Of a stretch of DNA of 64,000 nucleotides, positions 1-8,786 are shown piece after piece. The stretch spans positions 1,116,001 through 1,180,000 of the forward strand of contig CBDETC010000002.1 in the NCBI GenBank assembly GCA_965242845.1. Reading direction: 5' to 3'. The position numbers were made by a program, and so were the translations under genes. The DNA comes from RHLJ01 sp965242845. GTDB lineage: Bacteria > Bacteroidota > Rhodothermia > Balneolales > Balneolaceae. A model generated the notes under the pieces. That model was not told the DNA's origin, ran no database searches, and saw nothing but the letters and a program-made list of their open reading frames with translations. Positions within the stretch are counted from its first letter, which is position 1. Every line of letters begins with the position of its first letter.

Positions 1-2
1 TG

Positions 3-332
3 GATGAATTAAAGCGCGTTGGCAGAAAAAGAGCTACTTCACTAGAAGCTCTGAAAACAGCTCCACAAACGGAAACTGCCAGTCCAGCAGATAGTGGACT
101 TGTTCGAAATGAAGCGCTGGTCTTATTACATAAGGCTCTACTTCAACTACCCAATGAGCAGCGTATGGTAGTGATAATGAAAGAATATGAAGGACTAACC
201 TTCAGAGAAATCTCAGAAATCCTGGATGAATCTGAAAACACCATTAAATCAAGAATGTACTATGGGCTAAAAGGACTCAAAAAGACCTTTGATGCCTGGA
301 ATATTAACAAAGAGGTATTTAATTATGACTAA
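3..332 (+). CDS. ECF-type RNA polymerase sigma factor (C-terminal part)
   Basis: Only the last 109 codons are inside the window; the reading frame is open back to the left edge. The visible part contains a typical sigma-70 region 4: the LPNEQRMVVIMKEYEGLTF stretch followed by REISEILDESENTIKSRM, the helix-turn-helix that reads the -35 element. The product would direct RNA polymerase to a small regulon. Its stop codon overlaps the start of the anti-sigma gene by 8 bases, so the two are translationally coupled. The N-terminal region 2 cannot be seen, so the subfamily is not assigned. Confidence 0.9.
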   Translation, partial: DELKRVGRKRATSLEALKTAPQTETASPADSGLVRNEALVLLHKALLQLPNEQRMVVIMKEYEGLTFREISEILDESENTIKSRMYYGLKGLKKTFDAWNINKEVFNYD

Positions 333-1011
333 AGAAGAAGCAAGAATTCTCTTAATGGATCACCTTTATGGCGAACTGGATGATGCTACTTCCAAAGAAC
401 TCCTCCAATTCATTGACTCTGACGAAGAGTTAAAGAGAGAATTTGAAGAACTCACTGAAGCAAAATCAGTACTCCATCATTTACCTGTTCAAAGCCCGGC
501 TGAGCAACTGGTAATCATGGAGCCTGAATCAAAATCTAAAGAATCATTCTGGGCTAAGCTTTCTAATGCACTATTGCCACAGAATTCTTTTGCCCGAACA
601 GGCTTTGCTATGGCAACATTGCTACTGCTATTTGTTGTAACCGGAGCTGCAACAAATATGAGTATTTCATCAGGTGATGGTGGGTTTAGTATCACCTTTG
701 GTGAGCAACAGCCTGCAGATAATGGCTACAGTACTGATGAAGTTAGAATGATTGTAGACCGGGCTATTAACCAGGTACAACAAGAGAATGCTGCAATGGT
801 ACGTGAGTTTATCATTGTTTCTCAGGAGCAACAAGAGCTTCAATTCGAAGAGACACTCGCTACCTTCGCTGATTACCTCAATGTACAACGAGAAACAGAC
901 CTTGAACTTCTCACCCTTGGAATTTCAAATCTTCAGGAATCAACTTTCAACCGCTTTCGGCAAACCGATCAGGTGTTAGGCGAAATCATACAAACCGTAA
1001 GCACAAACTAA
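325..1011 (+). CDS. Membrane-anchored anti-sigma factor
   Basis: This 228-residue protein probably holds the upstream ECF sigma factor inactive at the membrane. Residues 1-50 (MTKEEARILLMDHLYGELDD) resemble the cytoplasmic anti-sigma N-terminus, although the HxxxCxxC zinc motif of classical ZAS domains is absent. One membrane segment follows (TGFAMATLLLLFVVTGAA, about residues 92-110), then a Glu/Gln-rich probably helical C-terminal part outside the membrane. I chose the ATG at 325 over an upstream in-frame ATG at 289 because it has AGAGG at 311-315 and gives the usual short overlap with the sigma gene. Confidence 0.82.
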   Translation: MTKEEARILLMDHLYGELDDATSKELLQFIDSDEELKREFEELTEAKSVLHHLPVQSPAEQLVIMEPESKSKESFWAKLSNALLPQNSFARTGFAMATLLLLFVVTGAATNMSISSGDGGFSITFGEQQPADNGYSTDEVRMIVDRAINQVQQENAAMVREFIIVSQEQQELQFEETLATFADYLNVQRETDLELLTLGISNLQESTFNRFRQTDQVLGEIIQTVSTN

Positions 1012-1031
1012 AATCACATAATCCTAGAACT

Positions 1032-2219
1032 ATGAAAAAAATACATACATATCTACTGATCGGATTGTTGGGTGTATCCCTTTCAACTTCCGCATTTGCA
1101 CAGAATATTGATGCAAACCGCATGAACCGCGACATCAGCATCATGGAGAATATTCTCGGAGAATTATTTAAAACTCAGCAATTACGTTCCGGCACCAATG
1201 AGCCAACGATTGTTGTTAATGGTGTTGTCTCCACCTCTTTTTCAAACCGGTCTGTCAAAGGCACCTATTTGCCGGGCTATGGCATAATCTTTAAGATTAA
1301 CAGCCCATCCAGAAATATTTATATGACTTCCTCTGGAGCTAAATATACTTCCTACTCCTTCTATTATGATGGTGATGGCGACCCTAAATTAAGTGGAGAG
1401 ATTTCCCAGGAAGCTGTAGTAGATCGTATCACTTCTTTTCTAAGAGACTATGGTACAACGATCGGGCAGCTTGGAAGCAACGAGAAAATCATGGTGATTT
1501 ATGGCTCCAATCAAAGCAGCTCTAGAGACTTATTCTATACATTATCGACCGTCAGAACCCAGAGTACCAACAGCGATGATAAAGACGAAAAGCCAGAACC
1601 ACTACCAATAATTTCTGTTTCAACGAGCGTAAAAGACTTAAATGACTACCGCTCCGGTAGACTTAACTCGTCTGCTTTTGAAGGCAAGTTAGACGTTGCC
1701 ACATCAGAAGACAAAGAATACCTCGACCTTAAAGTGATGAGCAACATCTTCAAAACTGCTCTTAGTAATCAACCAAGCAATAGCTTCAAACTTCACGGAG
1801 CCAGTAATGTAGATTACCTGTACCTCGACAATTTTGGAGCCATCTTTTCTTTAAGTGTTCGATATTCAGATGAAAACATGCGTTGGACCAACTCATTAGC
1901 CAGAGAATTTGCACGAGCTCAAAATGGCTTTGATGATGAAAAAGAGAACGAAGAGTACCAGGAATACCTTGAAAAAGTAGCCACCGCTTTCGAAGAACTG
2001 AAAGACAATCTAAAAGAATACGTGATCGACTATGGACGAACCATAAGCTCCGTTACTAACGACCAATATCTTTTGCTTTCGGTCACTGTTAGTGGGAGGC
2101 TTGACGAAATCCCTGAGAGAATGGACATCCAGGTTAAAAAATCTCTTTTCCAGGATTTCGATCGAGGGCAAATAAGTCGTGAAGAAGCCATCAAACAAGT
2201 GGTAGTCACTGAATACTAA
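1032..2219 (+). CDS. Secreted protein of unknown function in sigma/anti-sigma operon
   Basis: The 395-residue product begins with a clear Sec signal peptide (MKKIHTYLLIGLLGVSLSTSAFA, cleavage before QN). The mature part has no motif I recognise; it alternates predicted beta-rich stretches with an acidic helical segment (about residues 295-330). It starts 20 bases after the anti-sigma stop and ends just before a strong terminator, so it is the last gene of the sigma operon. It could be the envelope sensor or effector of that regulon; this is inference from position only. Confidence 0.75.
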   Translation: MKKIHTYLLIGLLGVSLSTSAFAQNIDANRMNRDISIMENILGELFKTQQLRSGTNEPTIVVNGVVSTSFSNRSVKGTYLPGYGIIFKINSPSRNIYMTSSGAKYTSYSFYYDGDGDPKLSGEISQEAVVDRITSFLRDYGTTIGQLGSNEKIMVIYGSNQSSSRDLFYTLSTVRTQSTNSDDKDEKPEPLPIISVSTSVKDLNDYRSGRLNSSAFEGKLDVATSEDKEYLDLKVMSNIFKTALSNQPSNSFKLHGASNVDYLYLDNFGAIFSLSVRYSDENMRWTNSLAREFARAQNGFDDEKENEEYQEYLEKVATAFEELKDNLKEYVIDYGRTISSVTNDQYLLLSVTVSGRLDEIPERMDIQVKKSLFQDFDRGQISREEAIKQVVVTEY

Positions 2220-2245
2220 TCCATTTCTACATAGATGATCTCCTA

Positions 2246-2275
2246 AACCCTGCTACCTGTTAGCGGGGTTTTTTT
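2246..2275 (+). terminator. Rho-independent terminator after sigma operon
   Basis: AACCCTGCTA pairs with TAGCGGGGTT (one G-T wobble) around the 5-base loop CCTGT and is followed by a run of T. It lies 26 bases after the stop of the secreted-protein gene and closes the operon. It also separates it from the converging aat gene. Confidence 0.85.
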
Positions 2276-2286
2276 ATGCGCCTGTA

Positions 2287-2871
2287 TTAAAAGGCAAACT
2301 CTGATTCTTTTAATAGTGCCTGCTCGAGCATTTGATCATACTCCTCAGAATCAATTTCAACACAGCCAAATCTCGATAAGTGCTCGGTAAAAAACTGAGT
2401 ATCCCAGAGTAGAAACCCATTTCGCTCCAGGATTTGATGGCAATAATAAAGGGCTACTTTATCGGCTTCGGGCTCTTTTTTAAACATGCTTTCTCCGAAG
2501 AATGCTGATTTAAGATGTACTCCATAAAGACCTCCAGCCAACTCTCCGTTTAGATAAACCTCCACACTATGAGCATAACCGGCCTGGTTTAGCACGTCGT
2601 AAGAGTTGATAATCAGGTCATTAATCCAGGTAGTCTCCCGATTCGCACATTCTTGTACCACTTTGCGAAAAGATTTATCAACGTATACTTCAAACTTCTC
2701 TTTTTGAATGAGTTTTAGGACGTTTTTTGAGATATGAAACCGATCCATAGGAATCACGCCGCGTTCAGAAGCTGAGTACCAGTTTATCCCTTCCGAATCC
2801 CTGCTTTCAGCCATTGGGAATATTCCCTGGGCATAAGCATTAAGAAGGGTCTCGGGAGGAATAATTTTCAA
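2287..2871 (-). CDS. aat: Leucyl/phenylalanyl-tRNA--protein transferase
   Basis: Aat adds Leu or Phe from charged tRNA to the N-terminus of proteins, feeding the N-end rule degradation pathway. The family signature is visible from the N-terminus: LLNAYAQGIFPM, then NWYSASERGVIPMDRFH. Next come the core GGLYGVHLKSAFFGESMF and the ending GFLLWDTQFFTEHLSRFG. At 194 residues it is short compared with the E. coli enzyme but contains the whole catalytic core. It converges on the sigma operon terminator and stands alone. Confidence 0.93.
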   Translation of the reverse strand: MKIIPPETLLNAYAQGIFPMAESRDSEGINWYSASERGVIPMDRFHISKNVLKLIQKEKFEVYVDKSFRKVVQECANRETTWINDLIINSYDVLNQAGYAHSVEVYLNGELAGGLYGVHLKSAFFGESMFKKEPEADKVALYYCHQILERNGFLLWDTQFFTEHLSRFGCVEIDSEEYDQMLEQALLKESEFAF

Positions 2872-2889
2872 AGATGAATCTATTTAAGA

Positions 2890-2925
2890 GTTAGTCATTT
2901 CAAGGGTACACTCGAAATGACTAAC
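2890..2925. repeat. Hairpin of the GTCATTTCGAG family
   Basis: GTTAGTCATTTC (2890-2901) and GAAATGACTAAC (2914-2925) are perfect 12-base inverted arms around a 12-base loop. It sits between the metalloprotease stop and the aat start and may also act as a transcript-end hairpin for the metalloprotease gene. The GTCATTTC core recurs at 41167 and 50399. Confidence 0.7.
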
Positions 2926-2938
2926 AGTTTTTAAAGCC

Positions 2939-5341
2939 TTAGTAATGCGACTCACCGGATCCAATAGGTGAACCAGGAGGCGGTGAAAGAGTGTTAGGCA
3001 TCTTAAACTCTTCCGGATCATCTAAATAGCTATCAATCATTACAGCAGATTGCTGAGCCATAGCAGATTCTTTCTCGCTTAACATCTCTTCCAGTTCCTG
3101 CAGTTTGTTAAACACAATTGCTTTAGTGAGTGGGTTTGCCTGGCCAGAAGCATGAAGCCTTATCAGGTTCACCGTAACCAGATGATTTACCACTTGCTGA
3201 ATAGATCCCAAATAATCGTCCCCAGCTCTTTTTCCCCAAGAAGCCTCGATAAGCTCATCAATAGTCTCCTCAAGAGATAGATTATTATCCCTGGCGCCGT
3301 ATTCAACAAGACGGTTGGCTCTCCATGGGTTTAGGATTAAATTGATAGGAACATTTGCTGCGGTTTCTGCAATAGCCAGAGCATCTAACGAAGGCCCTGT
3401 ATTTCCTCGAAACAACTCTCTAGTTGATGGTATCCCAGGAGGCCGAGTAGGAATCATGTCCAGCACATTTTCCGGAAGAGCCAGTACTTCTGGGTCAATG
3501 GCAGACAACATCTCCTGTAACGCTCTTCTCTGCGTTCTGGCATCTACGATTTGAGGATTGGGCTGGTTATCACCACGAAGCTTGTATGAGTAGTCAAGAC
3601 CACCAATTAGCTTTACTGTTCCTTCAAGTTGATATCGATGAAACAGGTAAATTGGTACCAGAACATCTTCAAGATAGGTCATCGGAGTACCCATCGGGAT
3701 ATTAGCCTCTCCAAAATTATTGAGGGCTATTTCCCTTACTTCCAGGACATGCGACAATTGAGAAACCGGATCATTACCATATTCCCAAAGATGAGCAAAC
3801 GGGTGAGCTCCGCCTTGGGGGCGAGCATCACTATCAGAAATGTATTTTAAGCCCCGATCATGAGCCTCCTCAAGAATTTCATTCAGTGCTTCGTCTTCAT
3901 TGGTACCCTCAGGAAAATCCTGGTATCCAAAATCGATAGTAACTTTATCCCAGTCTCCAATACCCACATCATAAGCATCACTTAAATCCAGCTCTCCATT
4001 TATGATGTCTACCTTAGGATGAGGATAATCCATCACTGAGGCCCGATTGTTAATACTGGACGTAAAGTTGTGGTAAATCCCAAGAGTATGACCAATTTCA
4101 TGGGCGGATAGCTGACGAATTCTTGCCAAAGCCATCTCCAACATTCTTGGGTCTTCCTCAGCACCTTCTTCAAATGGTGCCAAGAGCCCGGTAGCTATCA
4201 TATAGTCCTGACGTACCCGGAGAGAACCCAGTAATACATTTCCTTTTATGATCTCGCCAGTTCTCGGATCTACTACCGATCCACCATAGGACCATCCGCG
4301 GGTAGAACGATGCACCCAGTTAATCACATTGTATCGAATATCTAATGGATGAGCGTCATCCGGAAGGATTCTTACCTGGAAAGCATCTTTATATCCTGCC
4401 GCTTCAAAGGCTTCGTTCCACCAACGAGCACCATCCAGCAGTGCGCTTCTAACTGGTTCAGGAGTTCCATTGTCCAAATAATAAATGATGGGCTCAACAG
4501 CTTCACTCACCTCCGCAGAGGGGTCTTTCTTTTCCAATCGATGACGATTTATAAATCGAATTTCCATGGGTTCATCGATCGGCGAAGCATAATCCATAAA
4601 TGAAGTAGGGTAGTAGCCTCCTCGAGGATCGTACTTTCTTGGAGTATAATTGTCATCCGGCAACTCGACAAAGGAATGATGCTGACGAACAGTAATTGAA
4701 GTAGGAGATGGAACAACAGATCTCACCTGCCCTCCAGGATTACTCCCACTAAAAGTTAATCGAGTCTCAAACTCACTGTTTTTGGGGAAGTTGAATGTTC
4801 CTTCTTCGTAAAGCGAAGAACGTGATTTATCCAGGCTGAAATTCCCTTCCCCACGCCCCCGAAGCCGTCCAGTTACATTATGAGCATCACGGATAAGGAA
4901 TGGAGTTAGATCAATGAGATACTCACCATCTTCTTCCGCAGCAACAGGAAATGCATGAAGAATGGAAGAAGCAAAAGCCTCGCGTACTGATTTTTTCTCA
5001 AGCTCATTGTCAGAACGAGCGATATAGTCCAGGTTTGGCTGGATAAGAAATACTTTAGGGCCTCGCTTTTCAAAATACACGATGCGCTCACCTCCTTGTT
5101 GACTTCTGTCCAAACCAATATCATTCGAGCCAACCCCAGCAGATAGATAATTGGCGTATAGAAATTCTGTATCCAGTTTATCAACCTTCAACCAAAGTTG
5201 ATCTTTTGACTCATCAAAAAAGTAGTCGAAATAGCCCTCTGTTACGGTTAGGCCGTCCGTTTTTTCTTTAATAGATGGGGTTTGAGCAAGAGTATTAACT
5301 GAGATTAGAATCCCAAGAAAAAGTAGTACCGATAATTTCAT
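2939..5341 (-). CDS. Secreted zinc-dependent metalloprotease (DUF5117/DUF5118 type)
   Basis: This 800-residue protein has a signal peptide (MKLSVLLFLGILISVNTLAQ) and a zinc-protease motif HEIGHTLGIYH at residues 414-424, matching HExxHxxGxxH of metzincin-like peptidases. The N-terminal half (e.g. TEGYFDYFFDESKDQLWLKV, RIVYFEKRGPKVFLIQPNL) matches what I know of the DUF5117/DUF5118 regions that accompany DUF4953-type peptidases in Bacteroidota. It is probably exported and degrades peptides or proteins in the periplasm or outside. The gene stands alone between hairpin 2890-2925 and miaA. Substrate is unknown. Confidence 0.9.
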   Translation of the reverse strand: MKLSVLLFLGILISVNTLAQTPSIKEKTDGLTVTEGYFDYFFDESKDQLWLKVDKLDTEFLYANYLSAGVGSNDIGLDRSQQGGERIVYFEKRGPKVFLIQPNLDYIARSDNELEKKSVREAFASSILHAFPVAAEEDGEYLIDLTPFLIRDAHNVTGRLRGRGEGNFSLDKSRSSLYEEGTFNFPKNSEFETRLTFSGSNPGGQVRSVVPSPTSITVRQHHSFVELPDDNYTPRKYDPRGGYYPTSFMDYASPIDEPMEIRFINRHRLEKKDPSAEVSEAVEPIIYYLDNGTPEPVRSALLDGARWWNEAFEAAGYKDAFQVRILPDDAHPLDIRYNVINWVHRSTRGWSYGGSVVDPRTGEIIKGNVLLGSLRVRQDYMIATGLLAPFEEGAEEDPRMLEMALARIRQLSAHEIGHTLGIYHNFTSSINNRASVMDYPHPKVDIINGELDLSDAYDVGIGDWDKVTIDFGYQDFPEGTNEDEALNEILEEAHDRGLKYISDSDARPQGGAHPFAHLWEYGNDPVSQLSHVLEVREIALNNFGEANIPMGTPMTYLEDVLVPIYLFHRYQLEGTVKLIGGLDYSYKLRGDNQPNPQIVDARTQRRALQEMLSAIDPEVLALPENVLDMIPTRPPGIPSTRELFRGNTGPSLDALAIAETAANVPINLILNPWRANRLVEYGARDNNLSLEETIDELIEASWGKRAGDDYLGSIQQVVNHLVTVNLIRLHASGQANPLTKAIVFNKLQELEEMLSEKESAMAQQSAVMIDSYLDDPEEFKMPNTLSPPPGSPIGSGESHY

Positions 5342-5434
5342 TGATTTAAAATTGCGTTGGTTTGAGCCCCTAAAGAAAACGGTTTTTATCAGGATTTGAA
5401 ATGAGCAACCACGCTTTTTACAAATTGTGTATGC

Positions 5435-6340
5435 TCAGAGGGCAGAGATAACCTGATCCTTAAGCTCTTCGGGAGTATTTTTCTCAGCATCTAACCACCG
5501 AATAAAGTCCCAACGCCTAAACCAGGTAAGCTGTCGCTTTGCATAGCGCCGGGTATTTGTCTTAATTTTCTCGACCATCTCCTCTTTGGTAAAATCACCA
5601 CCCAGATAACTGATAACTTCTCTATAGCCCACTGTTTGCAGAGACTGTAGTTGTTTCGAATACCCATTATCCAATATCGACTGAACCTCTTCAATCAAAC
5701 CTTGTTCAATCATTTGATCTACTCTCTGGTTGATTCGTTCATAGAGCTTTTCTCTTTCCCAATGGAGCCCAAATACGATGGTATTGGAGTCTGGTTTTAT
5801 GCTTTCATCCTGATGAAAAGAACTAAAAGGCTTTCCCGTTTGCATCCAAACATCCAATGCACGAATAATTCGCTGCCGATTCATTCCGTCCATTTTTGGG
5901 ATATAATCGGGATCCATTTCTTGAAGCTGGTTAAATAAAACTTCTATCCCTTCTTCCTCAATTCGTTGGTTTAGAGCTGCAAGGTTTTCCGGATTTGAAT
6001 CAGGAGCACCATCAAAAGGCTGAATCAGCCCAGTAAGATGAAGGGTGCTTCCTCCTGCATAAATAACATGTTCCGAACTCTCCAAAATATCTTGTTCCCA
6101 TTTCCCTGCCCGTTCAAGAAATTTAACTGCGCTATCTTCTTCTTCGAGTTCCAGGTTCGAGATATTGAAGTGGGGGGCTTTGTCGAGCTCATCCCGGGTA
6201 GGTTTAGCCGTTCCTATATCCAGGTGTTTGTAACATTGCCTGGAATCTGCCGAGATGATAGAAGTCCCCAGTTCCTCAGCGAGGAGTATGGATAGATTGG
6301 TTTTACCAGAAGCAGTAGGACCGAGGAGGATGATTCGCAT
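5435..6340 (-). CDS. miaA: tRNA dimethylallyltransferase
   Basis: MiaA transfers a dimethylallyl group to A37 of tRNAs that read codons starting with U. The protein opens with the P-loop GPTASGKTNLSILLAE, followed by the substrate-binding stretch SADSRQCYKHLDIGTAKPT. GGSTLHLTGLIQ, MDGMNRQRIIRALDV and the C-terminal NTRRYAKRQLTWFRR are further family hallmarks. Its 301 residues match the usual length. It lies downstream of the HEPN-like pair on the same strand but with a 50-base gap. Confidence 0.96.
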   Translation of the reverse strand: MRIILLGPTASGKTNLSILLAEELGTSIISADSRQCYKHLDIGTAKPTRDELDKAPHFNISNLELEEEDSAVKFLERAGKWEQDILESSEHVIYAGGSTLHLTGLIQPFDGAPDSNPENLAALNQRIEEEGIEVLFNQLQEMDPDYIPKMDGMNRQRIIRALDVWMQTGKPFSSFHQDESIKPDSNTIVFGLHWEREKLYERINQRVDQMIEQGLIEEVQSILDNGYSKQLQSLQTVGYREVISYLGGDFTKEEMVEKIKTNTRRYAKRQLTWFRRWDFIRWLDAEKNTPEELKDQVISAL

Positions 6341-6390
6341 CAGAATTTAAACTAGCAATTAAGGGAGATCCTTTTTCTTAATCACAAAAG

Positions 6391-6870
6391 CTAAAGCACT
6401 TCAAAATACTTCAATTCTCCTTTTACTAGACCCACACAACTTATTTTTGTTGTATCAAAACCAATTGAATGCTTGTCATCAATAAACTTCATTACTTTGT
6501 TTAAATGACGAATAGCTTTTGCTAAGTGTTTAGAATAAGTAAAACTTGACTCAGATTGGCCTTTTTGGTTATAGAGATATCTTGATCTTCTTGATAGGAC
6601 AAAAAGAGCTTCATATGCAACAAATGAATCTTCATCCATTTGTGCTGGATTAGTTACTCGGCAGTTTGGGTTTATAATGTTAGATAAATCTTTATGGGTT
6701 GTATGATACACACCCATTGTTTTTTTGACATGAGCGTTTACGAAATGTAAAGCAGTATAGAAGCTTATTGTAACTTGCCAGTCATAAACTTTCGAGAACT
6801 CTCGATTGACATTCTCTAAGAACTCAAGGTTATCTTTTCCTTGCTTGATATGATCTGAAAAGGAAGACAA
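6391..6870 (-). CDS. HEPN-like protein, second gene of a two-gene module
   Basis: I do not recognise a named family with certainty. The 159-residue protein has the layout of small HEPN-fold proteins: a helix with YDWQVTISFYTALHFVNAHVK, a HTTHKDLSN segment, and AYEALFVLSRRSRYLYN. HEPN proteins are commonly RNases or partners in toxin-antitoxin and defence modules. The canonical R-x4-6-H catalytic pair is not obvious, so it may be inactive or use other residues. It starts 16 bases after the preceding gene (6887-7357), suggesting co-transcription. The stretch looks more AT-rich than the housekeeping genes on either side. Confidence 0.6.
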   Translation of the reverse strand: MSSFSDHIKQGKDNLEFLENVNREFSKVYDWQVTISFYTALHFVNAHVKKTMGVYHTTHKDLSNIINPNCRVTNPAQMDEDSFVAYEALFVLSRRSRYLYNQKGQSESSFTYSKHLAKAIRHLNKVMKFIDDKHSIGFDTTKISCVGLVKGELKYFEVL

Positions 6871-6886
6871 CCCAATTAACCCTCAT

Positions 6887-7357
6887 TTATTCTTTTATGG
6901 CGAAATATTGGGCTGGAACTTCTAGACCGTCGCTATCTTCTACTATCATCGATTCAATGTGAAACCCATACTCATGAAATGCAGCATTAATTGCCGATTG
7001 GGCAAGAATTAACTGTTTTTCACTTTCAAAATCATCATCTGGAATCTGAGCCCAAACTAAAACTCTTTCATCAGAAGTCGATAAAGCTAGCTTATTAATG
7101 CTAATCTTTCTTTTTCTTAATTCCTCTACATAAAGCTCTACAATTTTCTTTGTGAAATAAATAGTGCTTAACTCTCTATTTTTATGAAGAATTTTTATCT
7201 CCTCACCATTCATTAAGGAATTATAAAAGTCTTCTAATTCCTTATTAGCAGTATTGGTTTCTAGCTGTAGTTGATGAGTCTTTATCTGATGTATTATCTC
7301 TCCAAACCACTCAGAATACTTTACAGCATCTTTTCCCTGTGTTGAAGTTTCCATCAT
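6887..7357 (-). CDS. Hypothetical protein paired with HEPN-like gene
   Basis: I do not recognise this 156-residue protein. It has no signal peptide or membrane segment. The first 75 residues are charged and helical (EIIHQIKTHQLQLETNTAN), and the second half looks alpha/beta (VLVWAQIPDDDFESEKQLI, then HEYGFHIESMIVEDSDGLE). It lies directly upstream of the HEPN-like gene on the same strand, so it could be its antitoxin, adaptor or regulator. Two adjacent ATG codons (7357 and 7354) are equally plausible starts. Confidence 0.6.
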   Translation of the reverse strand: MMETSTQGKDAVKYSEWFGEIIHQIKTHQLQLETNTANKELEDFYNSLMNGEEIKILHKNRELSTIYFTKKIVELYVEELRKRKISINKLALSTSDERVLVWAQIPDDDFESEKQLILAQSAINAAFHEYGFHIESMIVEDSDGLEVPAQYFAIKE

Positions 7358-7501
7358 AGCAATAGGTTCTTTTGATAGGCAAATTTAACCAATCAATCTT
7401 AATATTAATAATTAATTATTACGCGGTTGTTTAACGAAGAATTTGGATACATGTTTTAGATTTATTCAATCAGGCAATAAATAACGTTAATCTGGTCAAA
7501 A

Positions 7502-8599
7502 TCAAGATTTCTTCAAATCGAACTTCAAAGAAATACGATGGGTGTAGCCCAAATTGCTTGATAGTCCTGCAAAGCTTGCGAAACCGTAGTCGATATAAAA
7601 AGAAGCCACTCTAAAACCAAGACCAAGGGTAGGAGAGACCGAAAACCCGGATTCGGGATCATCAATAAAGTCAGTTAGCCCTACTCTCACTGAAATTCTT
7701 TTTTTATAGGTGACTTCTCCGCCGATATGTGGCTCAATACTCATCCTGGAGATATTCAGATAATAAGCCTGACGATTTTCGAAAAGCAGGTTTAAATCAG
7801 CAGCACCTACAATATCAAAATCATTGATGGAGAAAGACTTTGAAGCACCAAGTCGAATAGAAGGAAGTACATATTCATTTTGGCCAGATGGAATAGAATC
7901 ACCAAAGGTTTCCTGGAAAGACTGACCATTTGAACCATTAAACTCGTCCTCATTCACTGTCCACATTTTCTGCATGGTAGTCACATCCTGAATGGAAGCT
8001 CCCAGATCCACAAAATCTGCTTTCAGCTGAGCCCCTACGTCCAGACTGTAGCCCCATGCATTAGCGAAAGGCCCAAGACGCTGGTGAATAATCTTTGCAG
8101 AAACGCCATAAGAAAGCCGTTCGTCTTGTTTTTTGGCGTAGGATATAAGTACAGCCATGTCGGCCGCACTAAAGCGTGTGATATAGGATTCTGCATCCTC
8201 TCGAGGACCTCCATTGGTACCTCTTGTGTTATCCCAGGCATTTAAGGTATTGGCGATATTGTCGACGCCTTGCCTAAAAAAGCTTATCCCAATCACTCCA
8301 CTTCCGGAGTTAAGAGGCATTGCAAAAGAGCCATAATCATAGCCTACTATGCCACCAAACCGCTCAGAATGCATGTAAATTACTTCGGGCCTATCCAGGT
8401 TAGAAAGTCCAGCTACATTCCAGTATCCCGCTGTTACATCACTAACTAAAGCGGAATGAGCGCCTCCCATTCCTAAAGCCCGAGCACCGGCTCCTGTACT
8501 AAGGAAATCATTTCCATACTTAGCTAAGGTAGATTGTGCAAACCCCTGGGAAGTAAGAAATACAAGAATAAGTAGCGCCGAGACAATACTTCTCATCAA
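7502..8599 (-). CDS. PorV/PorQ-family outer-membrane protein
   Basis: The 365-residue protein has a signal peptide ending SQGFAQ and the hallmark opening of the PorV/PorQ (UPF0164) family, FLSTGAGARALGMGGAHSA followed by AGYWNVAGLSNLDRPEVIYMHSE. The rest is rich in alternating beta-strand segments, as in outer-membrane barrels. Family members include PorV, which shuttles cargo in type IX secretion, but many members have other or unknown roles. The subtilase at 11612 carries a T9SS-type tail, so such a system is probably present. The gene is divergent from dnaN. Confidence 0.85.
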   Translation of the reverse strand: MMRSIVSALLILVFLTSQGFAQSTLAKYGNDFLSTGAGARALGMGGAHSALVSDVTAGYWNVAGLSNLDRPEVIYMHSERFGGIVGYDYGSFAMPLNSGSGVIGISFFRQGVDNIANTLNAWDNTRGTNGGPREDAESYITRFSAADMAVLISYAKKQDERLSYGVSAKIIHQRLGPFANAWGYSLDVGAQLKADFVDLGASIQDVTTMQKMWTVNEDEFNGSNGQSFQETFGDSIPSGQNEYVLPSIRLGASKSFSINDFDIVGAADLNLLFENRQAYYLNISRMSIEPHIGGEVTYKKRISVRVGLTDFIDDPESGFSVSPTLGLGFRVASFYIDYGFASFAGLSSNLGYTHRISLKFDLKKS

Positions 8600-8786
8600 A
8601 TAATAGTAGGCTTCAATTATTAATAATACAGTAGCGCTTTAACGATAAGAAAACAGGGTTATTTGAATAGTATTTTGCTGTTCTATCTGGTTGCAGAGAG
8701 AACAAGGATTTCTTAGTATAAGCACACTATCTCGAAAGGGCAATATTGGGGAAAAAATTGTCCTGAACACATTAAAAACACATTTC

